From: Rhizobiaceae bacterium MnEN-MB40S
Lineage (GTDB): Bacteria > Pseudomonadota > Alphaproteobacteria > Rhizobiales > Rhizobiaceae
Reading direction: 5' to 3'
DNA: 64,000 nt
NCBI GenBank assembly: GCA_024343425.1
Contig: BRLC01000002.1
Coordinates: forward strand, 62,001-126,000
Shown: positions 9,067-17,345 of the stretch, piece after piece
How positions within the stretch are numbered: the stretch's first letter is position 1
Layout: each line of letters begins with the position of its first letter
Made by a program: the position numbers and the translations under genes
The notes under the pieces: model-generated
Database searches by the model: none
Told to the model about the DNA's origin: nothing
What the model saw: the letters and a program-made list of their open reading frames with translations, nothing else

Positions 9067-10462
9067 CCGCGTCGCGGATCAGCGCCGCAAGCCGCTTCAG
9101 CGGCTCCTCCATCTCTTCCGGCGAAAACGCGCTGAAACCGGTCAGGAGCCCCTTCTTTCGGCGTGGCCCGTCGTAATAGGTCGAGAGCGGCGAGCACGCC
9201 ACGCCGGCTGCGAGCGCCGCCTTCGACAGGCGAACATCGTCGACGCCGTCGGCCAGTTCCAGGGCGATCTGCATGCCCGCCGGATTGTCGGAAAAGCGCG
9301 CTGCATTTCCCAGTTCCCTGTGCAGCATCCCGACGAACGCCTCGCGGCGTTCGCCGTAGATGCGGCGCATCCGTCGAATATGGCGATGGAACTCCCCCTC
9401 CTCGATGAACGTCGCCAGCGGCAGTTGCGGCGCCACGGATGCGCGCGACCCGTATTTGCGCAAGGCCGTGTTGAAATCGCCGACGAGATGTTCCGGCAGA
9501 ACCATGAAACCGATCTTCAGGCCGGACGAGAATATCTTGGAAAAGCTGCCCACATAAACCACTCGCCTGCCGTCATCCAGCGACGCCATCGCGGGAATGG
9601 GGCGCCCCGCGAAACGGAACTCGCTGTCGAAATCATCCTCGATGACGACGCTGTCATTGCGCGCCGCGTATTGCAGAAACGCCAGCCGTCTGCCGGTCGA
9701 CATGGCGCCGCCGAGGGGAAACTGGTGGGAGGGCGTCAGGATGATGGTTTTCACCCCCGCCTCCTCGCCGGGCAATGCGGCGCCCTCTTCCTCGACATCG
9801 AGCCATTCAGGCCGAAGATTGTAGAGTTGCGCCAGGTTCAGCATTGGCCTGTAACCCGGTCGTTCGAGCCCGATCCCGTCGCCCGTCGAAGCCAGAACCC
9901 GCAGAGACAGGTCCAGCGCATCGCCGGCGCCTGCGGTAATCAATATCCTCTCCGGATCAGCGGGAATGCCACGCCACGACGCAAGATGTCCGGCGATGGC
10001 GGCGCGTAGTCTCGGGTGCCCGAACCCGTCCTCTTCAGCAAGCATCGCCTCGGCGGACTGCTTGGCCGTCCGCGACAGGTGCCGCGCCCACTTCGCATGC
10101 GGAAAAAGGCGCATGTCCGGAACACCCGGCGTGAACGGGCGCGGATGCAGAGGCCGTGATTGCGCTGGTTCCGGCCGAAATGCAGGGAGGACCTGACCAT
10201 GCGCATCCGGCGGCCGCACCGGCTCGATATCGCACACATAATAACCGGACCCCTGCCGCGCCCGGATATAACCTTCCGCCGCCAGTTGATCATAGGCCGC
10301 AACGATGGTCGATCGTGAAACACCAAGCTCTCGCGCCAGTTCGCGCGATGGCGGCAAGCGCGCGCCGGACGCCATTTCTCCGGACATGATTTGCCGTCCA
10401 AGCGATTCGTAAACCTGTTCGAACAGCGGCGCGGATTTTGTGTAGTGGATCTGGGTTCGCAT
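9047..10462 (-). CDS. MocR-type regulator (GntR winged helix fused to aminotransferase fold)
   Basis: A 471-residue PdxR/MocR-family protein. Residues 1-75 are a GntR winged helix (LFEQVYESLGRQI, LPPSRELARELGVSRSTIVAAYDQLAAEGYI); residues about 115-471 are a fold-type I aminotransferase domain with the Schiff-base lysine in VYVGSFSKIFSSGLKIGF. Such proteins sense pyridoxal phosphate or an amino compound. It is divergent from a pyridoxamine-phosphate-oxidase-fold gene, which is the usual context for a B6-linked MocR, so control of vitamin B6 metabolism or of a related flavin enzyme is likely. The direct repeats in the promoter gap fit known MocR operators. Confidence 0.88.
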   Translation of the reverse strand: MRTQIHYTKSAPLFEQVYESLGRQIMSGEMASGARLPPSRELARELGVSRSTIVAAYDQLAAEGYIRARQGSGYYVCDIEPVRPPDAHGQVLPAFRPEPAQSRPLHPRPFTPGVPDMRLFPHAKWARHLSRTAKQSAEAMLAEEDGFGHPRLRAAIAGHLASWRGIPADPERILITAGAGDALDLSLRVLASTGDGIGLERPGYRPMLNLAQLYNLRPEWLDVEEEGAALPGEEAGVKTIILTPSHQFPLGGAMSTGRRLAFLQYAARNDSVVIEDDFDSEFRFAGRPIPAMASLDDGRRVVYVGSFSKIFSSGLKIGFMVLPEHLVGDFNTALRKYGSRASVAPQLPLATFIEEGEFHRHIRRMRRIYGERREAFVGMLHRELGNAARFSDNPAGMQIALELADGVDDVRLSKAALAAGVACSPLSTYYDGPRRKKGLLTGFSAFSPEEMEEPLKRLAALIRDAVTALRE

Positions 10463-10513
10463 AATTGGATGGGTGTATTTTTCAATAATTGGATATTTTT
10501 CTTATACCAATTT
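10461..10513. promoter_or_regulatory. Putative MocR operator: two direct repeats plus an inverted half-site
   Basis: ATAATTGGAT occurs identically at 10461-10470 and 10485-10494 (24-bp step), and an inverted half-site (ACCAATT) follows near 10506-10512. The first copy overlaps the MocR start codon. Direct repeats in a divergent promoter are the usual binding architecture of MocR proteins; the assignment is inference from position. Confidence 0.55.
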
Positions 10514-10556
10514 TTCGCTATCCGACAATCAGAACGAATTATTCAGGTGCGAACCC

Positions 10557-11213
10557 ATGACCACGGAACAGCTCGATCAAACGCCGCGAACCCGCCTCAG
10601 GCGCAGTCACAAGCGCGGCGATTTTGATCGCGACACGATCAATGCGATCCTCGACGCCACGTCGCTTTGCCATGTCGGATACCTGGTCGACGGAAAGCCT
10701 GCCGTCACCCCGACGATCCACTGGAGAGAGGGCGACCACGTCTATTGGCACGGGTCGAGCGCCAGCCGCGCGCTGAAAAACAGCAATGGCCATGACGTCT
10801 GCCTTACCGTTTCCTTGCTCGACGGCATGGTGCTGGCGCGTTCAGCCATGCATCACTCCGCCAACTATCGCTCCGTCATGATCTACGGTCATGGAACCAA
10901 GGTCACCGACATCGATGAAAAGAAGGAAAAGCTCCGCACTTTTTTGGAGCAGCTTTTCCCGGGACGCTGGGACATGCTTCGTCCCATGACAGACCAGGAA
11001 CTGAAGGCGACCATGATCCTCGGCATGCCGATCGAAGAGGCTTCCGCGAAGGTGAGAACCGGAGGCCCCATCGATGACGAGGAAGACTATGAACTCCCGA
11101 TTTGGGCGGGCGTCTTGCCGCTCGTCCATGCCATGAAGCTTCCGGAGGCGGATCCGCGCAACCTGAAAGGCGTTGCAATTCCCGATCACGTATTTTCGTT
11201 CGCGCGTCCGTGA
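10557..11213 (+). CDS. Pyridoxamine 5'-phosphate oxidase-fold FMN-binding protein
   Basis: A 218-residue split-barrel flavoprotein relative. The N-terminal pattern (SLCHVGYLVDGKPAVTPTIHWREGDHVYWHGSSASRAL) is the FMN-binding barrel of PNPOx-like proteins; the region around GMVLARSAMHHSANYRS and the C-terminal HAMKLPEADP complete the family. These proteins bind FMN, F420 or haem and often act as oxidoreductases or protective binders. Start ATG 10557. It is divergent from the MocR gene with the repeat operator between, so it is the likely MocR target. Whether it makes pyridoxal phosphate is not established; key PNPOx substrate residues are not obvious. Confidence 0.8.
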   Translation: MTTEQLDQTPRTRLRRSHKRGDFDRDTINAILDATSLCHVGYLVDGKPAVTPTIHWREGDHVYWHGSSASRALKNSNGHDVCLTVSLLDGMVLARSAMHHSANYRSVMIYGHGTKVTDIDEKKEKLRTFLEQLFPGRWDMLRPMTDQELKATMILGMPIEEASAKVRTGGPIDDEEDYELPIWAGVLPLVHAMKLPEADPRNLKGVAIPDHVFSFARP

Positions 11214-11354
11214 AACGACGACGAACCCGGTTGATACCCTCGGCCGGGTTCGCTAACGTCGGGCGCAGGCACCGCCCTGACCAGTGACAGGCAAATGCAG
11301 ATTTCGGCAACGCCCGTGCTGCGCGCGCCTCACCTCCAGCGGAACGGGCATGTC

Positions 11355-11726
11355 ATGTCTTCCTCAACCACTCTCAAACTCGGACGCGTCGCCGTTACGC
11401 TTCCCGTCAGCGATATTCGGAAATCCTGCGATTCCTATCGCGACGTTTTCGGCTTCGAAAAGGCGTTTGAAAACGGCAATCCAGTAGGCTTCGTGATTCT
11501 GAAGAAAGACGACGCCGAAATTCATCTGACGTTGCAAAAGACGCATCGCGCGCCTCCTTTCAATATTGCGCACATGATGGTTTCCGACGCTGCGGAGACC
11601 TGTCGTCGATGCCAGGAGCATGGTTTTCGCATCATCCGGAAACTGGAGGACAAGGACTACGGTCTCAAGGCCTTCGTGTTCGCCGATCATGACGGCAATC
11701 GCATCGATGTCGGAGAAATTCTGTAA
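11355..11726 (+). CDS. VOC-family (glyoxalase/bleomycin-resistance-like) protein
   Basis: A 123-residue vicinal-oxygen-chelate protein with two beta-alpha-beta-beta-beta modules: RVAVTLPVSDIRKSCDSYRDVFGF...IHLTLQK and FNIAHMMVSDAAETCRRCQEHGF...FVFADHDGNRIDVGEIL. The closing DHDGNRIDVGE matches the family end motif with its metal-ligand acid. Start ATG 11355; earlier in-frame codons back to 11295 lack a ribosome site. Activity could be a lyase, isomerase or antibiotic binding. It lies 141 bp after the PNPOx-like gene, possibly its own unit. Confidence 0.75.
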   Translation: MSSSTTLKLGRVAVTLPVSDIRKSCDSYRDVFGFEKAFENGNPVGFVILKKDDAEIHLTLQKTHRAPPFNIAHMMVSDAAETCRRCQEHGFRIIRKLEDKDYGLKAFVFADHDGNRIDVGEIL

Positions 11727-11783
11727 GAGCCAAATGGATTGTCTGCGACAGGACCCGTGTTTGCTGACCTTTGACAAATTATC

Positions 11784-12680
11784 CTAAAGAATGTCCGCCG
11801 AGCGGATGTCCTCCACGGCGAAGTCGATCAGCGCGCGGATCTTGCGCGGCAGCGTGCGGCCCTCCAGATAGACCGCGCTGACCGGGCCCCTCGTGCCCGT
11901 ATACTCGGCAAGCAACGGCACAAGGCTTCCCGTCGCCAGGGCGTCGTAGAGCGCGAACCGGGGCGCATAGGCGATCCCAAGCCCGTCGATCGCAAGATCG
12001 ACGGCAACGCGCGCCGAATTCACCTGGAACTGGCCTTCAACGTTGACGGTGTGCTCGATATCGTCCCGGTGAAACGTCCAGCGACGGGGCGAGCGGCGAT
12101 TGCTGTCCAGAATGCACGCATGCGCCTGCAGGTCATCCGGTGTCGTCGGCGCGCCGTGCGAGGCGACATAGGCGGGGCTCGCCACCAGCATCGAATGAAA
12201 TTCCCCGAGTTTGCGCGCCTTCAGCGACAGCATCTCCGACCGTCCGATGCGAATGGCCAGGTCGATCCCTTCGCTCGCGAGATCCGCATAGCGGTCGTTC
12301 AGCCGCAGATCGAAGCTCAGAGCGGGATTCTTCTCGCCAAAACGCGCGAGCATCCCGCTGACATAAATTTCACCGAATGTGACCGGAGCGGATATGCGGA
12401 TGACGCCGGAGAACCCGCGCGAACTGTCTGCGACACCGGCAAGCAGATCGTCGAGATCGTCAAGCACGGCCGGCGCCCGCGCCAACAGTTCCTCGCCCGC
12501 GGGCGTGAGGCCCACCCGACGGGTGGTTCTCTGTAAAAGCCGCACGCCCAGCCGCGCCTCCAGTTCGGCGACGTATTTCGAAGTCAGCCGATTGGATACG
12601 CCAAGCTGATCGGCGGCTGCCGTAAAGGAGCCTGTCTGCGCTGTCGCCACGAAGGCCCTGAGTACGTCGGTGGTGTCCAT
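11784..12680 (-). CDS. LysR-family transcriptional regulator
   Basis: A 298-residue regulator: N-terminal helix-turn-helix (DTTDVLRAFVATAQTGSFTAAADQLGVS...SKYVAELEARLGVRLLQRTTR) and a periplasmic-binding-protein-like effector domain. Start chosen at ATG 12680 because the next 23 upstream in-frame codons do not resemble the family. It is divergent from the doxX/dioxygenase/hydroquinone-reductase operon and is likely its regulator. In E. coli the LysR protein YhaJ responds to quinone-like nitroaromatic breakdown products and controls DoxX-family yqjF; the analogous context supports a quinone or phenolic effector here. Confidence 0.85.
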   Translation of the reverse strand: MDTTDVLRAFVATAQTGSFTAAADQLGVSNRLTSKYVAELEARLGVRLLQRTTRRVGLTPAGEELLARAPAVLDDLDDLLAGVADSSRGFSGVIRISAPVTFGEIYVSGMLARFGEKNPALSFDLRLNDRYADLASEGIDLAIRIGRSEMLSLKARKLGEFHSMLVASPAYVASHGAPTTPDDLQAHACILDSNRRSPRRWTFHRDDIEHTVNVEGQFQVNSARVAVDLAIDGLGIAYAPRFALYDALATGSLVPLLAEYTGTRGPVSAVYLEGRTLPRKIRALIDFAVEDIRSADIL

Positions 12681-12686
12681 GCCATT

Positions 12687-12705
12687 CCAATTGAGAACGT
12701 ATTGG
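12687..12705. promoter_or_regulatory. Putative LysR operator CCAAT-N9-ATTGG
   Basis: A 5-bp dyad with 9-bp spacer lies immediately upstream of the LysR start and about 100 bp before doxX. This is the expected place and general symmetry for the LysR recognition site of the divergent pair. Binding is inferred only. Confidence 0.4.
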
Positions 12706-12802
12706 AGATAGTCATTGAATAAAATCTCTATTTTGTTGAAAGATTGCAAGACCTAATTTCACGCTGGACCAAAACCCACGCCATCCCGAAAGGACACCGG
12801 AC

Positions 12803-13225
12803 ATGAACTCCCCTACCAATGCCGACTACGCAGCATTCATCCTGCGCGTCACCAGCGGCATCCTGTTTCTCGCCCACGGCCTCACCAAGGTCTTCGTTTT
12901 CACCATTCCCGGAACCGTCGGTTTCTTCGAAAGCCTCGGCCTGCCGGCGATTATCGCCTACCTGACCATCCTCGCCGAAGTCGGCGGCGGCCTGGCCCTG
13001 ATCCTCGGCGTGGCTACACGTCTTGTCTCCGTGCCTCTGGTTTTGGTACTGCTTGGCGCAGCCTGGGCCCATGCCGGCAATGGCTGGAGCTTCTCCGCTC
13101 AGGGCGGCGGATGGGAATATCCGATTTTCTGGGCAGCCGCTCAGGTTGCGATCGGCCTGCTTGGCGCCGGAGCCTTCGCCCTGCGCTTGCCGGTTGTCGA
13201 AAAGAGCCTCGGCAAATTCGCCTGA
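12803..13225 (+). CDS. DoxX-family integral membrane protein
   Basis: A 140-residue inner-membrane protein with four hydrophobic helices and the DoxX signature (LRVTSGILFLAHGLTKVF...GGGLALILG). DoxX relatives are tied to thiol or quinone stress and to quinol handling, though their chemistry is poorly defined. First gene of a three-gene + strand operon with an extradiol dioxygenase and a glutathionyl-hydroquinone reductase, divergent from a LysR gene. ATG 12803 follows a GAAAGGAC ribosome site. Confidence 0.85.
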   Translation: MNSPTNADYAAFILRVTSGILFLAHGLTKVFVFTIPGTVGFFESLGLPAIIAYLTILAEVGGGLALILGVATRLVSVPLVLVLLGAAWAHAGNGWSFSAQGGGWEYPIFWAAAQVAIGLLGAGAFALRLPVVEKSLGKFA

Positions 13226-13231
13226 ACGAAC

Positions 13232-13252
13232 GGGCCGCCCTACCGGCGGCCC
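13232..13252 (+). promoter_or_regulatory. Intercistronic stem-loop between doxX and the dioxygenase gene
   Basis: GGGCCGCC and GGCGGCCC form an 8-bp stem around a 5-base loop just after the doxX stop. No T-run follows, so it is more likely an mRNA-processing or stability element than a terminator. Confidence 0.4.
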
Positions 13253-13278
13253 TGCCTGCCTGACCAGGGAGTAGCGTC

Positions 13279-14103
13279 ATGAGCATCGCCAATCAATTGC
13301 AGAACCTGCGCGACCGCTTGTCGCCATCCGAGAGGATGCCGCTGGTCTTCCTTGGCCATGGCAGTCCGATGAACGCCATCGAGGACACTGCCTTCAGCCG
13401 CGCCTGGTCCGAACTGGGCAGGACGCTTCCCCGGCCGAAGGCCATCCTTGTTGTCTCCGCCCACTGGATGACCAGCGGCACGACGCTGGTCGATGTGTCT
13501 CAGATGCCGCGAACAATCCACGACTTCTATGGGTTTCCGGAAGAACTCTACCGCCAGAATTACCCGGCGCAGGGAGCGCCCGATCTCGCCCGCGAAGTCG
13601 TTTCGCTGCTGTCGAGCCATCACGCGCAGGAAGACGAGACATGGGGCCTGGATCACGGCGCCTGGACCGTGTTGAAGTTTCTCTATCCCGGCGCGGACGT
13701 GCCGGTGTTCCAGATCTCGATCGACATGACGAGCGGCCTCGATCATCAGCTTCGCGTCGGACGCGCTCTATCGGAGTTGCGAGATCGCGGCGTGCTGATC
13801 CTCGGATCAGGCAACATCGTGCACAATTTGCGCGCCATGCGCCCCGGCGGCGCGCCGCAAGACTTTGCCCTGGAGTTCGACAGCCTGTTCGCGAACCATC
13901 TCGCCAATCGCGATATCGCCTCCTTGGCGGATCGCCAGCATCTGGGATCACTCCTGCCCATGGCGCATCCCTCGGTCGACCACTACCTGCCGGCCCTGAC
14001 CGTCGCCGGCGCTTCGGATGGCCGCGACGACCTGACCTTCATGACCGACACGATCGACCTCGGGTCGGTTTCCATGCGGTCCTTCGTGTTCCACGCAGCC
14101 TGA
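13279..14103 (+). CDS. DODA-type extradiol ring-opening dioxygenase (YgiD/LigB-like)
   Basis: A 274-residue class III extradiol dioxygenase. It begins the core with PLVFLGHGSPMNAIED (metal-binding His) and continues with VVSAHWMTSGTTL, RTIHDFYGFPEELY and LDHGAWTVLKFLYPGADVP, the expected set of metal and catalytic histidines. The family cleaves catecholic rings, DOPA in YgiD. Encoded between doxX and a glutathionyl-hydroquinone reductase, it likely removes catechols or hydroquinones before they become toxic quinones. ATG 13279. It is full length compared with YgiD (about 270 residues). The physiological substrate is not known. Confidence 0.87.
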   Translation: MSIANQLQNLRDRLSPSERMPLVFLGHGSPMNAIEDTAFSRAWSELGRTLPRPKAILVVSAHWMTSGTTLVDVSQMPRTIHDFYGFPEELYRQNYPAQGAPDLAREVVSLLSSHHAQEDETWGLDHGAWTVLKFLYPGADVPVFQISIDMTSGLDHQLRVGRALSELRDRGVLILGSGNIVHNLRAMRPGGAPQDFALEFDSLFANHLANRDIASLADRQHLGSLLPMAHPSVDHYLPALTVAGASDGRDDLTFMTDTIDLGSVSMRSFVFHAA

Positions 14104-14115
14104 GGAGACCCCCCA

Positions 14116-15090
14116 ATGCTCGTCGAAGGCAAATGGATAGAAAACTGGCAACCGGTCCAGAAATCCGACGAAAAGGGCCGGTTCGTCCGCCAGGTCTCGT
14201 CGTTCCGGAACTGGATCACACCGGATGGAACCCCGGGCCCGACCGGCGCGGGCGGCTTTGCGGCCGAGGCCGGACGCTATCGGCTTTATGTCGCGCTGAT
14301 CTGCCCCTGGGCCTCGCGCGCGCTGATCGCACGGAAGCTGAAAGGCCTCGACGCCTTGATCGAGGTGACAGTGGTGAACCCGTCGCTGACACCGCAGGGC
14401 TGGCAATTCGGCGGCTATCCGGGCGCAGACGAAGACCCCCTCTTCGGCGCGCGTCACATCCACGAGCTCTATACCCGCGCCGACCCCTGCTTCACTGGCC
14501 GGGCGACCGTGCCGGTGCTCTGGGACATGAAACAGAACGTCATGGTCAACAACGAGAGCGCCGACATTCTGCGCATGTTCGACACCGCGTTCGATCATCT
14601 CGCGCCCTCGGAGCTGCGCCTCTATCCGGAAGACCTCGCCACGCAAATCGACGCGCTCAATCCGCGCATTTACGACTTGCTGAACAACGGCGTCTACAAG
14701 TCCGGCTTCGCCTCCTCGCAGGAGGCCTACGACGAAGCAGTGGACGGCGTCTTTACGGTCCTGGAAGAACTGGAAGACCGCCTGACCGGCGGTTTTCTCT
14801 TCGGCGATCGTTTCACTGAGACCGACATCCGCGCCTTCGTCACCCTGATCCGCTTCGACGCAGCCTATCACGGCGTCTTCAAGACCAACCGAAAACAGAT
14901 CAAGAACTACCCGCGTCTCTCAGCCTATATGGCGCGCATCCTCAACATTCCCGGCGTCGCCGAAACGGTGAACATGGATCACATCACCCGAGGCTATTAT
15001 TCCATCAAGGCGCTGAACCCCGGCGGCATAAGACCGGTCGGCCCCAAACATGTGTACGACATGCTGGAAGCAGCCGGTCAGAGCTTCTGA
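14116..15090 (+). CDS. yqjG: Glutathionyl-hydroquinone reductase (YqjG/ECM4-type, GST Xi class)
   Basis: A 324-residue glutathione-transferase-fold protein. The catalytic cysteine is in LICPWASRALIARKLKGL, and the insert typical of the Xi class (QFGGYPGADEDPLFGARHIHELYTRADP) is present, followed by TVPVLWDMK and NNESADILRMF. Members reduce glutathionyl-(hydro)quinones with a second glutathione. The gene is 12 bp behind the extradiol dioxygenase with a GAGGAG site, so they form one operon for aromatic/quinone detoxification under the divergent LysR. Assignment to the class is firm; the natural quinone is not. Confidence 0.88.
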   Translation: MLVEGKWIENWQPVQKSDEKGRFVRQVSSFRNWITPDGTPGPTGAGGFAAEAGRYRLYVALICPWASRALIARKLKGLDALIEVTVVNPSLTPQGWQFGGYPGADEDPLFGARHIHELYTRADPCFTGRATVPVLWDMKQNVMVNNESADILRMFDTAFDHLAPSELRLYPEDLATQIDALNPRIYDLLNNGVYKSGFASSQEAYDEAVDGVFTVLEELEDRLTGGFLFGDRFTETDIRAFVTLIRFDAAYHGVFKTNRKQIKNYPRLSAYMARILNIPGVAETVNMDHITRGYYSIKALNPGGIRPVGPKHVYDMLEAAGQSF

Positions 15091-15149
15091 AGCAGTCCGC
15101 TCTTTGATCGCACCGCAGATCCTATGTCTCGACCGGAGGCAACCTGCGG

Positions 15150-15550
15150 TTCCCGAAACAAAGCCAGAGTGAGAAGCAAACTCACCTCCCACCCTCATCG
15201 CGGACGAAGATCCGCGACCCATCGGGCGGCGCCACTGCGTGGCGTGGGATTATTTCATGATGTCAAGGACACTAGAACGAAACGCGAACTTTCCTGCTGC
15301 ATTCCGGGGCCATTTGTGCTACAAGAGGTGCGGCGGAGTTCGCCCGACTAGGTGTCCAAAACCCGAAAACGCAAATTCCCGAAACAAAGCCAACGCCGGC
15401 GAAAGGCCAAACTCCCAAAACAAAGCCAGACTAAAATACTGCCATTACCCCATCCACCCTCATCGCGGGCTTGACCCGCGATCCAGCGGCCACGCGTCCG
15501 CGTGGCCAGAGATGACAAGCCTGAAAACACAGAATCCCGAAACAAAGCCA
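15150..15550 (-). repeat. Dispersed repeat cluster, core TGGCTTTGTTTCGGGAA (four copies)
   Basis: Copies read on the minus strand at 15150-15166, 15376-15392, 15412-15428 (one base variant) and 15534-15550. The second and third are 36 bp apart. The same core recurs six times on the + strand at 50038-50347. It is interleaved here with two hairpin modules. Not a CRISPR: the repeats are too short and the spacers irregular. Confidence 0.75.
15188..15507. repeat. Two palindromic intergenic modules (RIME-like)
   Basis: Both modules start ACCCTCATCGCGG. The first has a stem CGCGGA/TCCGCG (15199-15216); the second has CGCGGG/CCCGCG (15464-15480) followed by a perfect stem GGCCACGCG/CGCGTGGCC (15488-15507). 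This resembles the palindromic intergenic elements common in rhizobial genomes. Family naming is from memory and tentative. Confidence 0.55.
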
Positions 15551-15659
15551 AATCACACGAAAAAACAAAATACGTATTTTCATTAAATAATTCAATACCT
15601 TGAATTATTTTCTTTCACCATAACCTCTCCTCTATGACCAAATGCGTCAAATCCATCCA

Positions 15660-16307
15660 TCAATACTCCAGCCGCCCGAACAACTCGTCGAACGGAACCA
15701 TGACGGCGTCGCGATAAGCCGGACGTTGTTTCAACCGCTCATACCAACGCACGATATTGGGGACATTCGGCCGATCGATATCGATCTCGAAATAGCGATA
15801 GAGATGCGTGCCGATCGTAATGTCGGCGAGCGTCATCGCCTCTCCGAAAAGCCATGGCTTGTCGGCGATCACGGTGTCCAGCAGTCTGAAATGGTCGGCG
15901 CAGCGCGCGACGCTCCGCTCGACCGACCGCGTATCGCGCCGGGCTTCCGGCGTACGATAATAGCCCCAGAAAACGCCCGTGAGAAAATCCACCTGAAGCG
16001 TGGTCTGCGACCAGTCCATCCAGGCGTCGACATGCGCGCGGTCAGCTATGTCGTCAGGCCAGAGCGCGCTGTTGGCGCTGCGCGACGCCAGATATCTGAG
16101 TATGGCGTGGGATTCCCACAAAACCGTATCGCCGTCCTTGAGAACGGGAACCTTCCCGTGCGGGTTCATCAATCGGAACTCCGGCGTATCCAGCCCGCCA
16201 AACGCGCCGCCGAGTTCGATATGACGATGCGGCAGGTCAAGTTCCGCGAGCAACCACGCGACTTTTTGGACGTTGAAAGAACTGCGCCGGCCGAGAAGCG
16301 TGAGCAT
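15660..16307 (-). CDS. Glutathione S-transferase family protein
   Basis: A 215-residue GST: thioredoxin-fold half with the glutathione site (LLGRRSSFNVQKVAWLLAELDL, NPHGKVPVLKDGDTVLWESHAILRYLA) and all-helical half (AMTLADITIGTHLYRYFEID). Probably conjugates or reduces an electrophile in the cytoplasm. ATG 16307 follows GGGGGAGGA; the 45 upstream in-frame codons are non-coding. It stands alone, divergent from an amino-acid ABC cassette. Substrate class is not evident. Confidence 0.87.
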   Translation of the reverse strand: MLTLLGRRSSFNVQKVAWLLAELDLPHRHIELGGAFGGLDTPEFRLMNPHGKVPVLKDGDTVLWESHAILRYLASRSANSALWPDDIADRAHVDAWMDWSQTTLQVDFLTGVFWGYYRTPEARRDTRSVERSVARCADHFRLLDTVIADKPWLFGEAMTLADITIGTHLYRYFEIDIDRPNVPNIVRWYERLKQRPAYRDAVMVPFDELFGRLEY

Positions 16308-16468
16308 GGCGTCCTCCCCCTTGTTGCGCTCGGAGCTTCCGGACAGCAAAAATTCGATATTGCTTTTTCGCAAAAAACAATGGGAATATCTTGAGCAGGA
16401 CGGAGCACGCCGTCTCCAATCGCGTTTCGACGCCAAAGACAAACTGCATAATCAAAGGGAACAGACAC

Positions 16469-17251
16469 ATGGGTTTCTCCAAATATCTCACATTCGGGGC
16501 AGCTGCTCTGGTGGTCGCCGTCGGCATGGGCGCCGCTCAGGCGCAAATGAAGAAAATCAAGATCGGGACGGAAGGCGCCTACCCTCCGTTCAACAACCTG
16601 ACCTCCGACGGCAAGCTCGAAGGCTTCGACATCGACATCGCCATCGCGCTCTGCGAGGAGATGAAGGCCGAATGCGAATTCGTCACCAACGACTGGGACG
16701 GCATGATCCCGTCGCTGATCGCCGGCAAGTTCGACGCCATCATCGCCTCCATGTCGATCACGGACGAGCGTCTCGAGCAGGTCGATTTCAGCGAGAAGTA
16801 CTACAACACGCCGCCGGCGATCGCCGTGCCCAAGGATTCCGACATCACGGATGCAACGGACGCAGGCCTCGACGGAAAGGTGCTCGGCGCGCAGAGCTCG
16901 ACCACCCACTCCAACTACGCGGAAGAAAAGTTTCCGTCCACGGATCTGCGGCTCTACCCGACGCCTGACGAATACAAGCTGGACCTCGCAAGCGGCCGCA
17001 TCGACGCCGCCATTGACGACGTCGTCGTCCTCAGCGACTGGCTGGCTTCTGACGACGGAGCCTGCTGCATGATCCTGAGCACGCTTCCGACCGACATCGT
17101 GATCAACGGTCCCGGCGCGGGCATTGCCGTCCGAAAGGGCGAAGAAGAACTGCGCGACGCCTTCACGCAGGCGATCGCCGCAATTCGCGCAAACGGAAAA
17201 TACAAGGAAATCAACGACAAGTACTTCGAATTTGATGTGTATGGCGACTAA
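16469..17251 (+). CDS. Polar amino-acid ABC transporter, periplasmic binding protein
   Basis: A 260-residue family-3 binding protein. Signal peptide residues 1-25 (hydrophobic core AAALVVAVGMGAAQAQ). The mature protein opens KIKIGTEGAYPPFNNL...GFDIDIAIALCEEM, with DGMIPSLIAGKFDAIIASMSIT, the standard amino-acid-binding fold. Similar to occT/nocT/argT-type proteins for basic amino acids or opines. ATG 16469 behind AAGGGA. It heads an operon with two permease genes; a strong stem-loop lies between it and the first permease. No ATPase gene follows. Confidence 0.88.
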   Translation: MGFSKYLTFGAAALVVAVGMGAAQAQMKKIKIGTEGAYPPFNNLTSDGKLEGFDIDIAIALCEEMKAECEFVTNDWDGMIPSLIAGKFDAIIASMSITDERLEQVDFSEKYYNTPPAIAVPKDSDITDATDAGLDGKVLGAQSSTTHSNYAEEKFPSTDLRLYPTPDEYKLDLASGRIDAAIDDVVVLSDWLASDDGACCMILSTLPTDIVINGPGAGIAVRKGEEELRDAFTQAIAAIRANGKYKEINDKYFEFDVYGD

Positions 17252-17271
17252 GCCGTGCCTCTAGCGCCAAT

Positions 17272-17298
17272 TGCTGCAGGATGTTTCATCCTGCAGCA
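17272..17298 (+). promoter_or_regulatory. Intercistronic stem-loop after the amino-acid binding-protein gene
   Basis: TGCTGCAGGATG and CATCCTGCAGCA make a perfect 12-bp stem with a TTT loop, 20 bases after the stop at 17251. No U-tract follows. Such structures protect the 3' end of the abundant binding-protein mRNA and reduce permease expression; that role is inferred. Confidence 0.6.
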
Positions 17299-17345
17299 CA
17301 GGTTCTGCATGATCATCCAACCAACGCCTTATCCGGTCTGACGTC

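Larger units (their letters stand above)
15091..15659. other. Repeat-rich intergenic region
   Basis: 569 bases between convergent genes (hydroquinone reductase and GST). No credible gene: apparent ORFs read through the repeats. It holds four copies of a 17-bp core TTCCCGAAACAAAGCCA and two palindromic modules starting ACCCTCATCGCGG. The last 70 bases are AT-rich. Confidence 0.7.

Noticed and set aside
15124..15586. ORFs of 75 and 115 codons in the intergenic gap
   Set aside because: They run through the dispersed repeats and hairpin modules; the peptides are low complexity and unlike any protein family.
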